Below are positions 50,055-60,947 of a stretch of DNA of 64,000 nucleotides, piece after piece; within the stretch, counting starts at the first letter, position 1, and each line of letters begins with the position of its first letter. Made by a program: the position numbers and the translations under genes. A model generated the notes under the pieces. That model was not told the origin of the DNA. It did not search any database and worked only from the letters and a program-made list of their open reading frames with translations. Source of the DNA: Serratia grimesii NBRC 13537 (GTDB taxonomy: Bacteria > Pseudomonadota > Gammaproteobacteria > Enterobacterales > Enterobacteriaceae); assembly GCF_001590905.1 (NCBI RefSeq), contig NZ_BCTT01000003.1, forward strand, positions 310,001 to 374,000, in the 5' to 3' direction.

Positions 50055-51530
50055 ATGAGCAATCACTTCTCTGCCACCCTCAAAGATGCCTCACTGTTTC
50101 GCGAAGCCAACTATATCGATGGGCAATGGCTGCCGGTCAAAGACGGCCAGTGTCTCAAGATCCACAACCCCGCAACCGGTGAGTTACTCGGCCAGGTACC
50201 GGCTTTGGGCGCCAAAGAAACAGCACAGGCGATTGCCGCCGCCAAGAAGGCCCAGCCAGCCTGGCGTGCGCTGACCGCCAAAGAACGGGCCGGTAAGCTG
50301 CGCCGCCTGTTTGAACTGATGATGGAAAACCAGGACGATCTGGCGCGCATCATGACCGCAGAACAGGGTAAGCCGCTGGCCGAAAGCCGCGGTGAGATTG
50401 CCTACGCAGCGTCCTTTATTGAGTGGTTTGCCGAGGAAGGCAAACGCGTCTACGGCGATACCATCCCGCAACCCCAGTCTGGTCGCCGTATCATCGTGCA
50501 GAAAGAACCGATTGGGGTCTTCGCCGCCATTACACCCTGGAATTTCCCGGCGGCGATGATCACCCGTAAAGCGGGTCCCGGCTGGGCCGCAGGGTGTACC
50601 GGTGTGATCCGCCCCGCCAGCCAGACGCCATTTTCGGCACTGGCCATCGCGGTACTGGCTGAGCGTGCCGGCCTACCGGCGGGGGTCTGCAACGTGATTA
50701 CCGGCCCAAGCCAGGCCATCGGTGCTGAGCTGACCGCCAACCCCGACGTACGCAAACTTTCGTTTACCGGCAGCACCGAAGTAGGCGCACAATTGCTGGC
50801 ACAGTGTGCGCCTACGATCAAAAAGACCAGCATGGAACTGGGCGGCAATGCGCCGTTTATCGTGTTTGACGATGCCGATCTGGACGCCGCCGTGACTGGC
50901 GCAGTGGCCTCCAAATACCGCAATGCCGGCCAAACCTGCGTGTGTACCAACCGTTTCCTGGTACAGGACGGTATTTATGACGCCTTTGCTGAAAAGCTGA
51001 AAACCGCGGTAGAAAAACTGAAAGTCGGTAACGGAATGGACGATGGCGTGACAATCGGCCCCTTGATTAATCCAGCGGCCGTGGAAAAAGTCACTGAACA
51101 TATCGATGACGCGGTGCAGCACGGCGCATCGATTCTGTTGGGGGGGAAACCCCACTCGTTGGGCAATAACTTCTTTATGCCAACTATTCTGACCGACGTG
51201 CCTCGTCAGGCCAAAATCTTCCATGAGGAAACCTTTGGCCCGGTAGCACCATTGATCCGCTTTGAACACGAAGCCGAAGCCATTGAACTGGCTAACGATA
51301 CGCCATTTGGCCTGGCATCGTACTTCTATAGCCGGGATATTGGTCGGGTCATGCGCGTCGCAGAAGCGCTGGAATACGGCATTGTTGGTATTAACGAAGG
51401 GCTGATTTCTACCGAAGTCGCACCGTTCGGCGGGGTGAAAAACTCCGGGCTGGGGCGTGAAGGATCGAAGTACGGTATCGAGGATTATCTTGAGATCAAA
51501 TACCTGTGCCTCGGTGGGCTAGACAGCTAA
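50055..51530 (+). CDS. gabD: Succinate-semialdehyde dehydrogenase GabD with an Arg in the cofactor motif
   Basis: 491-aa aldehyde dehydrogenase close to E. coli GabD in every block: ITPWNFPAAMITRKAGPG, catalytic Glu in MELGGNAPFIVF (~260) and Cys in NAGQTCVCTNR (~295), ending GREGSKYGIEDYLEIKY. It oxidises succinate semialdehyde to succinate with NADP+. Unusual: the near-invariant VLKPASQTP is VIRPASQTP here (Arg186), and GPALAAGCTMV is GPGWAAGCTGV. The Lys normally contacts the cofactor. AGGAAG lies 7 nt before the ATG. gabT is not adjacent. Confidence 0.9.
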   Translation: MSNHFSATLKDASLFREANYIDGQWLPVKDGQCLKIHNPATGELLGQVPALGAKETAQAIAAAKKAQPAWRALTAKERAGKLRRLFELMMENQDDLARIMTAEQGKPLAESRGEIAYAASFIEWFAEEGKRVYGDTIPQPQSGRRIIVQKEPIGVFAAITPWNFPAAMITRKAGPGWAAGCTGVIRPASQTPFSALAIAVLAERAGLPAGVCNVITGPSQAIGAELTANPDVRKLSFTGSTEVGAQLLAQCAPTIKKTSMELGGNAPFIVFDDADLDAAVTGAVASKYRNAGQTCVCTNRFLVQDGIYDAFAEKLKTAVEKLKVGNGMDDGVTIGPLINPAAVEKVTEHIDDAVQHGASILLGGKPHSLGNNFFMPTILTDVPRQAKIFHEETFGPVAPLIRFEHEAEAIELANDTPFGLASYFYSRDIGRVMRVAEALEYGIVGINEGLISTEVAPFGGVKNSGLGREGSKYGIEDYLEIKYLCLGGLDS

Positions 51531-51655
51531 CCGCCTGATGCGCTGATACGGTCTGCATAATGCGGGCCGTATCAGCATTGATTGCGAATCCTGTTCGGGT
51601 TAACCGACCCGGAAAGAGAGTCCGTCTTCTGAGCGTTGTTTAAGTGAGATTAATA

Positions 51656-52024
51656 ATGGAATTCTCCGCCGCCATCCCTATTCTTCGCATCTTCTCGGTA
51701 GAAAAAGCCAAAGAGTTTTACCTGGATTTTCTTGGCTTCACGCTGGATTGGGAGCATCGCTTCAGCGAAGATCTGCCGCTGTACGCACAAGTCTCCCGCT
51801 CCGGCCTCACCTTGCATCTCAGCGAACACCACGGCGACAGCACGCCGGGCTCTGCGGTGTTTATCCCCATGGGTGATATCGACGCGTTACATCAGGAACT
51901 GTCGGCCAAACAGTATCGCTATGCCAGACCGGGAGTTGAAACGGTCGATTGGGGGAAAGAGTTAAACATCACAGATCCCTTCGGCAACCGCCTGCGCTTT
52001 TGTCAGCAGATAAGCAACAGCTGA
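51656..52024 (+). CDS. Glyoxalase/bleomycin-resistance superfamily protein
   Basis: 122-aa VOC protein. AIPILRIFSVEKAKEFYLDFLGF, SRSGLTLHLSEHHGD and ITDPFGNRLRFCQ are the usual beta-alpha-beta modules with metal-binding His/Glu candidates. Resistance to a drug is not implied. The start is uncertain: ATG 51656 (weak SD) or GTG 51644. Confidence 0.83.
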   Translation: MEFSAAIPILRIFSVEKAKEFYLDFLGFTLDWEHRFSEDLPLYAQVSRSGLTLHLSEHHGDSTPGSAVFIPMGDIDALHQELSAKQYRYARPGVETVDWGKELNITDPFGNRLRFCQQISNS

Positions 52025-52045
52025 CAACCTTTCAGCGCGCAGGCA

Positions 52046-52441
52046 TCACTTCTGGTACTGCGCGTCACTGACCTTCTCCATCCAGTCAACTGGGCTGCCG
52101 TTAAGTGACTCAGCGATAGCAATATGGGTCATGGCAGTCTCCGGTGTCGCACCGTGCCAGTGTTTGACATCTTCCGGGATCCAAACAATATCGCCCTGGT
52201 TCATTTCCTGGATCTCGTCACCCCACACCTGGATCCAGCCTCGCCCTTGGGTAACAATCAACGTCTGACCAAGCGGATGGGTGTGCCAGGCAGTGCGAGC
52301 ACCTGGCTCAAAGGTCACGGTCGCGCCGCCCACGCGGGCCGGCTCACTGCCGGCAAACGGCGCATCGATCCGTACCTTACCGGTAAAATACTCTTCTGGG
52401 CCTGGACGGGAGGGTTGTGAACCACTGCGTTGGATTTTCAT
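52046..52441 (-). CDS. Cupin-domain protein
   Basis: 131-aa single cupin: [23 protein letters not shown] has the first metal motif (H-x-H...), [21 protein letters not shown] the second. It resembles the small cupins found beside quinone- or aldehyde-linked oxidoreductases. GGAG lies 6 nt before ATG 52441. It is divergent from the LysR gene at 52690. Confidence 0.85.
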   Translation of the reverse strand: MKIQRSGSQPSRPGPEEYFTGKVRIDAPFAGSEPARVGGATVTFEPGARTAWHTHPLGQTLIVTQGRGWIQVWGDEIQEMNQGDIVWIPEDVKHWHGATPETAMTHIAIAESLNGSPVDWMEKVSDAQYQK

Positions 52442-52584
52442 TTTTTTCTCCGTTTCGACCAAAGTAGCCGACGTTAATATAAACAGAATAATTGTAGAGG
52501 CTGCCAGTCACTTCACCGGGTAATGCCTAAAGCATGATGAAATGCACACGACAAAAGATACCCTTCACTCTGCAACGCGACTAG

Positions 52585-53589
<1,005 letters not shown>

Positions 53590-53624
53590 ATCCCCCTGCC
53601 GACGGCTGCGGCAAGGGGCTGGTT

Positions 53625-54647
<1,023 letters not shown>

Positions 54648-54724
54648 TCACGCAGGGCAGCCAAAGTGTGATTACTGTAGGAGGACGGTCGGCAAATGAC
54701 TATGCGTTAAATGTGCTTGAGCTT

Positions 54725-54739
54725 ATGAGCTACATTCAT
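54725..54739. promoter_or_regulatory. LysR operator-like site B
   Basis: ATGA-N7-TCAT inside TTATGA-GCTACAT-TCATAA (54723-54741), 109 bp before the aldo/keto reductase start and 350 bp before gcd. It matches site A at 15 of 20 positions. The rest of 54615-55091 contains no supported gene; a 75-codon ORF at 54823 lacks an SD and a recognisable protein. Confidence 0.55.
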
Positions 54740-55091
54740 AAAACCAACAAATAATCGTAAAAACAGCACAAGGTATGCAACGAAAGAATAACAATTAGAG
54801 TAACCTAGGCGCGCTTCAGGCGATGCTGACGCACCCGTTTACGTTCATCTTAACGGCATCGCTGCGTACGACGCCTGACTCAGACTTGTTTTTGGTTTTA
54901 CCCCCGATAGTAGAGTTTCTTCAATCATCCAAAACTGTCCTCTCCATTTTTTGCTGCCACTGCCGATTGGCATTGGTGATGAGGGAGGTTGCCAAACATA
55001 CGGGACGGATTTTTAGGGAGAAACCGCGTGTTTTTTTGGATATGGCTTAATCTCTAAATCGGGGACTTTTCATTTTGGTAAGGATAATACT

Positions 55092-57467
55092 ATGCAAAAT
55101 AAAGCATCATTGTCGCCGCTCATCATCATCACGGCTCTGTTTGCCGCGTTGAGTGGGCTTTATCTGCTGGGAGGCGGCATCTGGCTAGCCAAACTCGGCG
55201 GTTCACTGTACTACATCATCGCCGGCCTGGTTTTGCTGGTTACCGCCTGGCTGCTGGTTCGCCGCCGCGCCACTGCACTGCTGCTGTATGCCGTGTTTTT
55301 ACTCGGCACCACAATTTGGGCACTGTGGGAGGTCGGTCCGGACTTCTGGGCGTTGACGCCACGCCTGGACGTTACCTTCTTCTTCGGCCTGTGGCTGGTG
55401 TTGCCGTTCATCTATCACAAGCTGATTGCCAGCGGCAAGTTGGCCTACAGCGCACTGAGTATCGCGCTGGTGTTTACCGTCGCAGTCCTGGCCTATGCCG
55501 TATTTAACGATCCGCAAGAGATCAACGGCACCCTTGAACCGGCCCAGGTGAAGGTTGCACCTCAGGCATCAGACGCCGATTGGCCAGCCTATGGCCGTAC
55601 TCAGGAAGGCACGCGTTATTCGCCACTGAGCCAGATCAATGACAAAAACGTTGGTCAGCTTAAAGAAGCCTGGACCTTCCAAACTGGCGACCTGAAAACC
55701 GCCAACGATCCGGGGGAAATCACCAACGAAGTAACCCCGATTAAAATCCGCGACACGCTCTACCTGTGTACGCCTCACCAGAAGCTGTTTGCACTGGATG
55801 CGGCCACCGGTAAACAGAAGTGGAAATTTGATCCTCAGTTGAATTTCAACCCGACCTTCCAGCACATCACCTGTCGTGGTGTTTCTTACCATGAAACTGC
55901 CGCAGCAGCAGGCTCGGCGACAGACGCGTCTCCGGCAATGTGCGCACGCCGCATTTTCCTGCCAGTGAATGATGGGCGGTTGTTTGCGCTGGATGCCGAA
56001 ACCGGTAAGCCTTGTGCCGACTTCGCCAATAACGGCGAACTCAACCTGCAAAGCAATATGCCGTATGCGACGCCAGGCCATTATGAGCCGACGTCTCCGC
56101 CGGTGATCACCGACAATGTGATCGTGGTCAGCGGTGCGGTCACCGACAACTACTCCACCCGCGAGCCATCCGGCGTGATCCGCGGATTTGACGTCAACAG
56201 CGGCAAACTGCTGTGGGCATTTGATCCGGGCGCCAAAGACCCTAACGCGATCCCAGCAGACGAGCATCACTTTATCCCGAACTCGCCTAACTCTTGGGCA
56301 CCTGCTGCCTACGACGCCAAGCTGGATATTGTCTACCTGCCGATGGGCGTCGCCACACCCGATATCTGGGGCGGCAACCGTACACCGGAAATGGAGCGTT
56401 ATGCTAGCGGCCTGCTGGCGCTGAATGCCACAACCGGCAAACTGGTCTGGTTCTATCAAACCGTACACCACGACCTGTGGGATATGGACGTACCGGCGCA
56501 GCCAACGCTGGCGGATATTACCGACAAGAGCGGCAATAAGGTGCCGGTAATCTACGTACCGACCAAGACCGGTAACATCTTCGTCCTGAACCGTACCAAC
56601 GGCGAATTGGTCGTGCCAGCGCCAGAAAAACCGGTACCACAAGGCCCAGCCAAAGGCGACCGTCTGTCACCGACTCAACCTTTCTCAGAGCTGACCTTCC
56701 GCCCTGAGAAAAAACTGACTGGCGCAGACATGTGGGGGGCGACCATTTACGACCAACTGGTCTGCCGCGTGATGTTCCACAGCCTGCGTTATGAGGGCAC
56801 CTTCACCCCGCCTTCTGAACAAGGTACGTTGGTATTCCCAGGTAACCTTGGCATGTTCGAATGGGGCGGTTTGTCTGTCGACACCGATCGTCAAGTGGCT
56901 ATTGCCAACCCTATCGCACTGCCATTTGTGTCAAAACTGATCCCACGCGGTCCGGGCAACCCAATTGAACCGCCAGCCAACGACAAAGGCGGCAGCGGTA
57001 CTGAAGCGGGTGTGCAACCACAGTATGGCGTGCCGTTCGGCGTCACACTGAATCCGTTCCTGTCGCCACTTGGCTTGCCGTGTAAACAGCCAGCCTGGGG
57101 TTACATTTCTGCTGTAGACCTGAAAACCAACGACATCGTGTGGAAAAAACGCATCGGTACCGTGCGCGACAGCTCCCCGCTGCCGTTGCCGTTCAAGATG
57201 GGTATGCCGATGTTGGGTGGACCGGTTTCTACTGCGGGTAATGTGTTCTTTATTGGCGCGACCGCAGACAACTATCTGCGCGCCTTCAGCGTGACCAACG
57301 GTGAAAAACTGTGGGAAGCGCGGTTGCCAGCCGGTGGTCAGGCAACACCAATGACCTATGAGGTTAATGGCAAGCAATATGTGGTCATTTCCGCAGGCGG
57401 TCATGGCTCATTCGGCACCAAGCTGGGTGACTATATTGTCGCTTACGCCTTGCCGGATGCGAAATAA
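55092..57467 (+). CDS. gcd: Membrane-bound PQQ-dependent glucose dehydrogenase
   Basis: 791 aa. Five TM helices (~8-140) are followed by a periplasmic eight-bladed quinoprotein propeller (WPAYGRTQEGTRYSPLSQIN, LFALDAATGKQKWKFDP, WKKRIGTVRDSSPLPLPFKMGMP read in parts). It oxidises glucose to gluconolactone at the outer face of the inner membrane and feeds ubiquinone. The apo-enzyme needs PQQ; no pqq genes are in the window. AAGGA lies before the ATG, and a strong terminator follows. Confidence 0.96.
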   Translation: MQNKASLSPLIIITALFAALSGLYLLGGGIWLAKLGGSLYYIIAGLVLLVTAWLLVRRRATALLLYAVFLLGTTIWALWEVGPDFWALTPRLDVTFFFGLWLVLPFIYHKLIASGKLAYSALSIALVFTVAVLAYAVFNDPQEINGTLEPAQVKVAPQASDADWPAYGRTQEGTRYSPLSQINDKNVGQLKEAWTFQTGDLKTANDPGEITNEVTPIKIRDTLYLCTPHQKLFALDAATGKQKWKFDPQLNFNPTFQHITCRGVSYHETAAAAGSATDASPAMCARRIFLPVNDGRLFALDAETGKPCADFANNGELNLQSNMPYATPGHYEPTSPPVITDNVIVVSGAVTDNYSTREPSGVIRGFDVNSGKLLWAFDPGAKDPNAIPADEHHFIPNSPNSWAPAAYDAKLDIVYLPMGVATPDIWGGNRTPEMERYASGLLALNATTGKLVWFYQTVHHDLWDMDVPAQPTLADITDKSGNKVPVIYVPTKTGNIFVLNRTNGELVVPAPEKPVPQGPAKGDRLSPTQPFSELTFRPEKKLTGADMWGATIYDQLVCRVMFHSLRYEGTFTPPSEQGTLVFPGNLGMFEWGGLSVDTDRQVAIANPIALPFVSKLIPRGPGNPIEPPANDKGGSGTEAGVQPQYGVPFGVTLNPFLSPLGLPCKQPAWGYISAVDLKTNDIVWKKRIGTVRDSSPLPLPFKMGMPMLGGPVSTAGNVFFIGATADNYLRAFSVTNGEKLWEARLPAGGQATPMTYEVNGKQYVVISAGGHGSFGTKLGDYIVAYALPDAK

Positions 57468-57490
57468 TCAGCACCGTTGAGTTAACGTAA

Positions 57491-57515
57491 AAAGCACGCC
57501 GCAAGGCGTGCTTTT
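57491..57515. terminator. Bidirectional terminator between gcd and the fimbrial operon
   Basis: AAAGCACGCC (57491-57500), loop GCAA, GGCGTGCTTT (57505-57514) and a further T-run. The minus-strand reading also ends in TTTTT. It serves both convergent transcripts. Confidence 0.85.
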
Positions 57516-57550
57516 TTACTACAGCAAAGTAATCATGCCGTACCCAGCGG

Positions 57551-58354
57551 TTATTCCACGGTCAATTTCACCACCGCCGACGCTTGATATTCACCCACCG
57601 GTGCGGCACCACCACTTTTTAGAGCAACGCTCAAATCAGCCTGTACTGCCGATTTCTCGACGGTGTATGTCTCCCCTTTGACGCCCTCTTTTGTACCCAC
57701 CTTAAGGGCAAGGGTCAGATCATCGGCGATCTTCTCGCTACTACTCCCCGATGCAAAGGCAAAGGTCACTTTGACGGTGGATTTTTTATCACAGCTAATG
57801 GTGTAACGCGCTTTCTTTGATTTACCCGAAACGGCGGCAGGCTTCAGTTCGCCAAAGTCGATAACATCGGGCCCACTAAGTCCACACACCGGTGGCGGTA
57901 TGCCATCCCAAGGTTGGTCGAGGGTAGACCAATCGTAATTCGAACCAGATTTAGTAACACAGTAACCATAGGTTCTGTATGACTTCTTAGAAGGTGGAAT
58001 TAAATCATCGAGCAAACCCGACGACATCACTTCCCCAAGATAACTCTGCCCTTTCAATCCAGCTTCTATCCCGCTAGATGAACATCCCTCGATCTTCGCG
58101 ATTCTACTATATGTGCTAGTGTGGCGAGCCCACGTCGTCTTCCCTAGCATGTCAGTCCCGGCGAAAAATTCCACTAACAGACAGCCAGCGTGGTCGCAGT
58201 TAAATCCGCCGGCCGTCTGATTAAATTTCGTCTTCACTTGCGGTGACTCAACAGTCACTGTGACCGAACTCCCTGGTTTTTCATTGGGGATATTCAAGAC
58301 AGCGAACGACGTCGTGCAATAGAACCAGAGGAACAAAACAACAATACGTTTCAT
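57551..58354 (-). CDS. Two-domain fimbrial tip adhesin (MrpH-like position)
   Basis: 267 aa. Signal peptide (MKRIVVLFLWFYCTTSFA), a receptor-binding domain (~20-150; NCDHAGC, YGYCVTKSGSNYDW) and a C-terminal pilin domain (~155-267; PPVCGLSGPDVIDFGEL, YTISCDKK, ending VVKLTVE) that would accept a donor strand. As the last gene of an MR/P-like operon it occupies the place of Proteus mrpH. Base composition is more AT-rich and codon use less regular than in the usher gene, common for adhesins. Receptor unknown. Confidence 0.75.
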   Translation of the reverse strand: MKRIVVLFLWFYCTTSFAVLNIPNEKPGSSVTVTVESPQVKTKFNQTAGGFNCDHAGCLLVEFFAGTDMLGKTTWARHTSTYSRIAKIEGCSSSGIEAGLKGQSYLGEVMSSGLLDDLIPPSKKSYRTYGYCVTKSGSNYDWSTLDQPWDGIPPPVCGLSGPDVIDFGELKPAAVSGKSKKARYTISCDKKSTVKVTFAFASGSSSEKIADDLTLALKVGTKEGVKGETYTVEKSAVQADLSVALKSGGAAPVGEYQASAVVKLTVE

Positions 58355-58411
58355 AAGTTTTCTTCGTCATTATTAAAGTGCTGGCAGAAACCGTTCATTC
58401 CGACCGCCTGA

Positions 58412-58951
58412 TTATTCATATTCCAGATTAAAGGTCGCCACCGCACTAAAAGGCCCACGCTGAATACTCTGGCGTTTACGCGCTTCTGGCTCCGCCTGCA
58501 CATAAGCTTGCAGCCTTAACACATTGTCACCGCTGACCAATCCCTGTTGTCCCCAGGGTTTATTCATCGGCAGCCGTTTACCACCCGGTGTCTCCATCCC
58601 GATGGCAATGCCCGATGCCTGACTGCCCGCTGACAACGCTAACAACCCCGGCAAAGCTGTATTCTCAATGCCACTGAATGTGACCTTCACCGTTTTTGCC
58701 AGGCTCAGATCGCACTGCGTCAGATGCAGGGTAAACCCCTGCCCATGCGTGCGGTTATTCAGATACAAGAACTTGTCGATCACCGTGCCAAAATCCAGCG
58801 TAATATGCTCCTCACCCGGCGGGATCACGCAGGGTTCTGCCACCAATGCCCCATGAAAACGCAGGTTATCTGCGGCTTGCGCCCCTGGCATGGCTAACAG
58901 GAACCCTAATGCCATTAAGGCAGGTCGCCCGTAAAATCCGCTATGGTTCAC
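58412..58951 (-). CDS. Fimbrial minor subunit
   Basis: 179 aa. Signal peptide (LMALGFLLAMPGAQA), pilin fold with disulphide Cys pair (VAEPCVIPPGEEH, LTQCDLS) and the C-terminal FNLEYE that interacts with the chaperone. Equivalent in place to MrpG. Its ATG overlaps the stop of the next upstream gene by 4 nt. Confidence 0.85.
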   Translation of the reverse strand: MNHSGFYGRPALMALGFLLAMPGAQAADNLRFHGALVAEPCVIPPGEEHITLDFGTVIDKFLYLNNRTHGQGFTLHLTQCDLSLAKTVKVTFSGIENTALPGLLALSAGSQASGIAIGMETPGGKRLPMNKPWGQQGLVSGDNVLRLQAYVQAEPEARKRQSIQRGPFSAVATFNLEYE

Positions 58952-59433
58952 TGGTACACCGCCTGCAACGTTGCCGTCGCCTCGAACTCCCCGGCCTTTA
59001 ACTTGGCGCCAGCGCGCTTGACCGGTGCTGCCATCAGCACTGGGGGCTTGTCGACACTGACAGGAACAGGCGAGCCTAAGGTAAAAGGCAGGCCGTCACG
59101 GGTGAGACGAATACCCAGATCTTTGACGTTGGTGCTGACCGCCGCGTTGTCAAAACCGCTCGGTATACCCGTCAGCACCAGCGCCATCACCAAGCCTTTG
59201 CCGCCCGGTTCGCAGGTGATGCTATAGTTCACCGGCTGTCGATAGTTCACTCCATCCACTTTGTTCACCCCCACCCGATCGCCGAAGTTAACATCGATGC
59301 GCTGTCCCTTGTTGATCAGGCATGCCGGGCGTATAACGGTCACCTTGATTTTTACCTGCTGCTCGGCGGCATGCACCGCTCCAGCAAGCAACAATAGCCC
59401 CAACACCCACCCCTTCTGAGCCAGACAGCGCAT
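58948..59433 (-). CDS. Fimbrial minor subunit
   Basis: 161 aa from ATG 59433 (AGGAAGGG upstream); an in-frame ATG at 59451 would overlap the preceding gene. Signal peptide (WVLGLLLLAGAVHAAE), Cys pair (RPACLINKG, SITCEPGG), C-terminal ATLQAVYQ. Resembles MrpF-like pilins. Confidence 0.83.
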   Translation of the reverse strand: MRCLAQKGWVLGLLLLAGAVHAAEQQVKIKVTVIRPACLINKGQRIDVNFGDRVGVNKVDGVNYRQPVNYSITCEPGGKGLVMALVLTGIPSGFDNAAVSTNVKDLGIRLTRDGLPFTLGSPVPVSVDKPPVLMAAPVKRAGAKLKAGEFEATATLQAVYQ

Positions 59434-59443
59434 GTCGCCCTTC

Positions 59444-60115
59444 CTAGTCATAGTTAAATCGCACGTTGATCATTGCCGAATACACCCCAGCTTGCAGCGG
59501 TGCCTGAGTGCGTTCTGGCGTCACGCTATAACTCAACACACTTTGGCCCGGCACCAGCAACAACGGTGCCCCGCGCTCACCCAACCGCACATCCCGCCCC
59601 TGTGAGTCCTTCAGCCGTAGTCCCAATCCCTGAGCGCCTTGAACCCTCACTAATTTTGGATTATTGGCGTCCATCGGCGCGGTAAAACTCACCGAGACCG
59701 CCGGCTGGTGAGGAGCCCACAGCAGGCCACCGCTGCGGTCGTCCCGCTTGTTGGCCGGGCTGCGCAAACAATCTTCCAGTCGCAGTTCTATCGCCACCGG
59801 CACACCCTGGTTCCCTACCTGTTGCAGATGGGCGCTACCCACACCACCCAAATCAATATCCTGCCTGGCGGAGGTCATCGTCAGTCTACAGGCGCTCTCA
59901 GTCAGCGCACCGCGTAAGCGCAGCACCCCATGAGCCCCGTCAACATTGCCTTTATCGGTGTGCCCCTGTTGCGCCGCGCTTGCTTCCGGCAATAACGCCA
60001 ATAGGCTAACCAGTACCACCGGCACCATCAGTACCGCCATCAACTGCAACAACTGATAGCGCCGCTCATACCGCAGCCAATAACCCTCTTCGTCACTTTT
60101 GTTCCCTTGCCGCAT
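59444..60115 (-). CDS. Fimbrial subunit with long N-terminal region
   Basis: 223 aa from ATG 60115 (AAGGAG 6 nt upstream); the open frame to 60229 overlaps the chaperone gene. About 30 charged residues precede a hydrophobic segment (LMAVLMVPVVLVSLLALLPEASA), an unusually long signal peptide. The mature part has the pilin pattern (ESACRLTMTS, LEDCLRS, ending VRFNYD). MrpE-like position. Confidence 0.8.
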   Translation of the reverse strand: MRQGNKSDEEGYWLRYERRYQLLQLMAVLMVPVVLVSLLALLPEASAAQQGHTDKGNVDGAHGVLRLRGALTESACRLTMTSARQDIDLGGVGSAHLQQVGNQGVPVAIELRLEDCLRSPANKRDDRSGGLLWAPHQPAVSVSFTAPMDANNPKLVRVQGAQGLGLRLKDSQGRDVRLGERGAPLLLVPGQSVLSYSVTPERTQAPLQAGVYSAMINVRFNYD

Positions 60116-60143
60116 ACCCCGCTCCTTGTTCACCACCACGATT

Positions 60144-60893
60144 TCAACGCGGTTTGATTGGCGTTGCCGTGCAGTGCTCGCCATTGCAGCTAAATTGCAA
60201 CTGCGGGCGGCCGCCATAGTCGTTGACATAGGTCAACACCGGACTGCCGCCCAGCGCTGCCACGCCTACGTTCAATAAGCCACTGCTCTTTGGCGCCACC
60301 ATCAGTGGCTCAAAATCACTGGCTCCAGGGCCATTAACACTGCGACCACCGTCCACCAGCGTGACAAAATACGCGGAGGGGTTGTTAACCCGATAACGGT
60401 CGCCCTGTTTGGTCAGCGTCAGTTGTTCCTGCCAGGGTTTCGCATCGTGGGCCACGGCCAACGCCTGCGGACGGTAGAACAGCTTGATGCGCGTTTGCAG
60501 CGCCAACTGCAGGGTATTTGGCTTGTCACTTCTCGGCGGGATCTCGCGCAAGTTGAAGAAAAACAACGTCTCACGATCCTGCGTTAACAAATGGGTCGCC
60601 GGCAGCCCCTGAATTTTTATTTGGCTTCTGGCCCCGGCCTCCAGACGCTGTACCGGCGGTAACACCGTTAGCGGGCTGGTGATTTTTTTGCCCTGTGCGT
60701 CTTCGATCCACCCCTGCGCCAGGTACGGCAGCTGTTTGTTCTCATTGCTGATGCCCAAGCTGGCCGACCTGTCACCGCCGTTAAACACCACTCGGGTGCG
60801 ATCCAACGCAATCGCCGCCTGTGCCTGCTGAACGCCCAGCGCCACCAGCAGCACAGTCACATAGGTAAAAGTTAATTTGTTCATTACAGTCAT
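60144..60893 (-). CDS. Periplasmic fimbrial chaperone (PapD family)
   Basis: 249 aa. Signal peptide to ~26 (LGVQQAQA), then two Ig-like domains: ALDRTRVVFNGGDRSASLGI, ETLFFFNLREIPPRSD (conserved G1-edge region) and QTRIKLFYRPQAL. It donates a strand to pilin subunits and hands them to the usher. An extra C-terminal Cys pair (FSCNGEHC) is visible. Confidence 0.93.
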   Translation of the reverse strand: MTVMNKLTFTYVTVLLVALGVQQAQAAIALDRTRVVFNGGDRSASLGISNENKQLPYLAQGWIEDAQGKKITSPLTVLPPVQRLEAGARSQIKIQGLPATHLLTQDRETLFFFNLREIPPRSDKPNTLQLALQTRIKLFYRPQALAVAHDAKPWQEQLTLTKQGDRYRVNNPSAYFVTLVDGGRSVNGPGASDFEPLMVAPKSSGLLNVGVAALGGSPVLTYVNDYGGRPQLQFSCNGEHCTATPIKPR

Positions 60894-60947
60894 TGTTGTT
60901 CACTCGTTATCGGGTTATTCACGCTTGCTGATATAAAACCGCCGGGG

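Noticed and set aside
54823-55050. 75-codon plus-strand ORF upstream of gcd
   Set aside because: No SD, biased composition and no recognisable domain; it overlaps promoter-like DNA of gcd.
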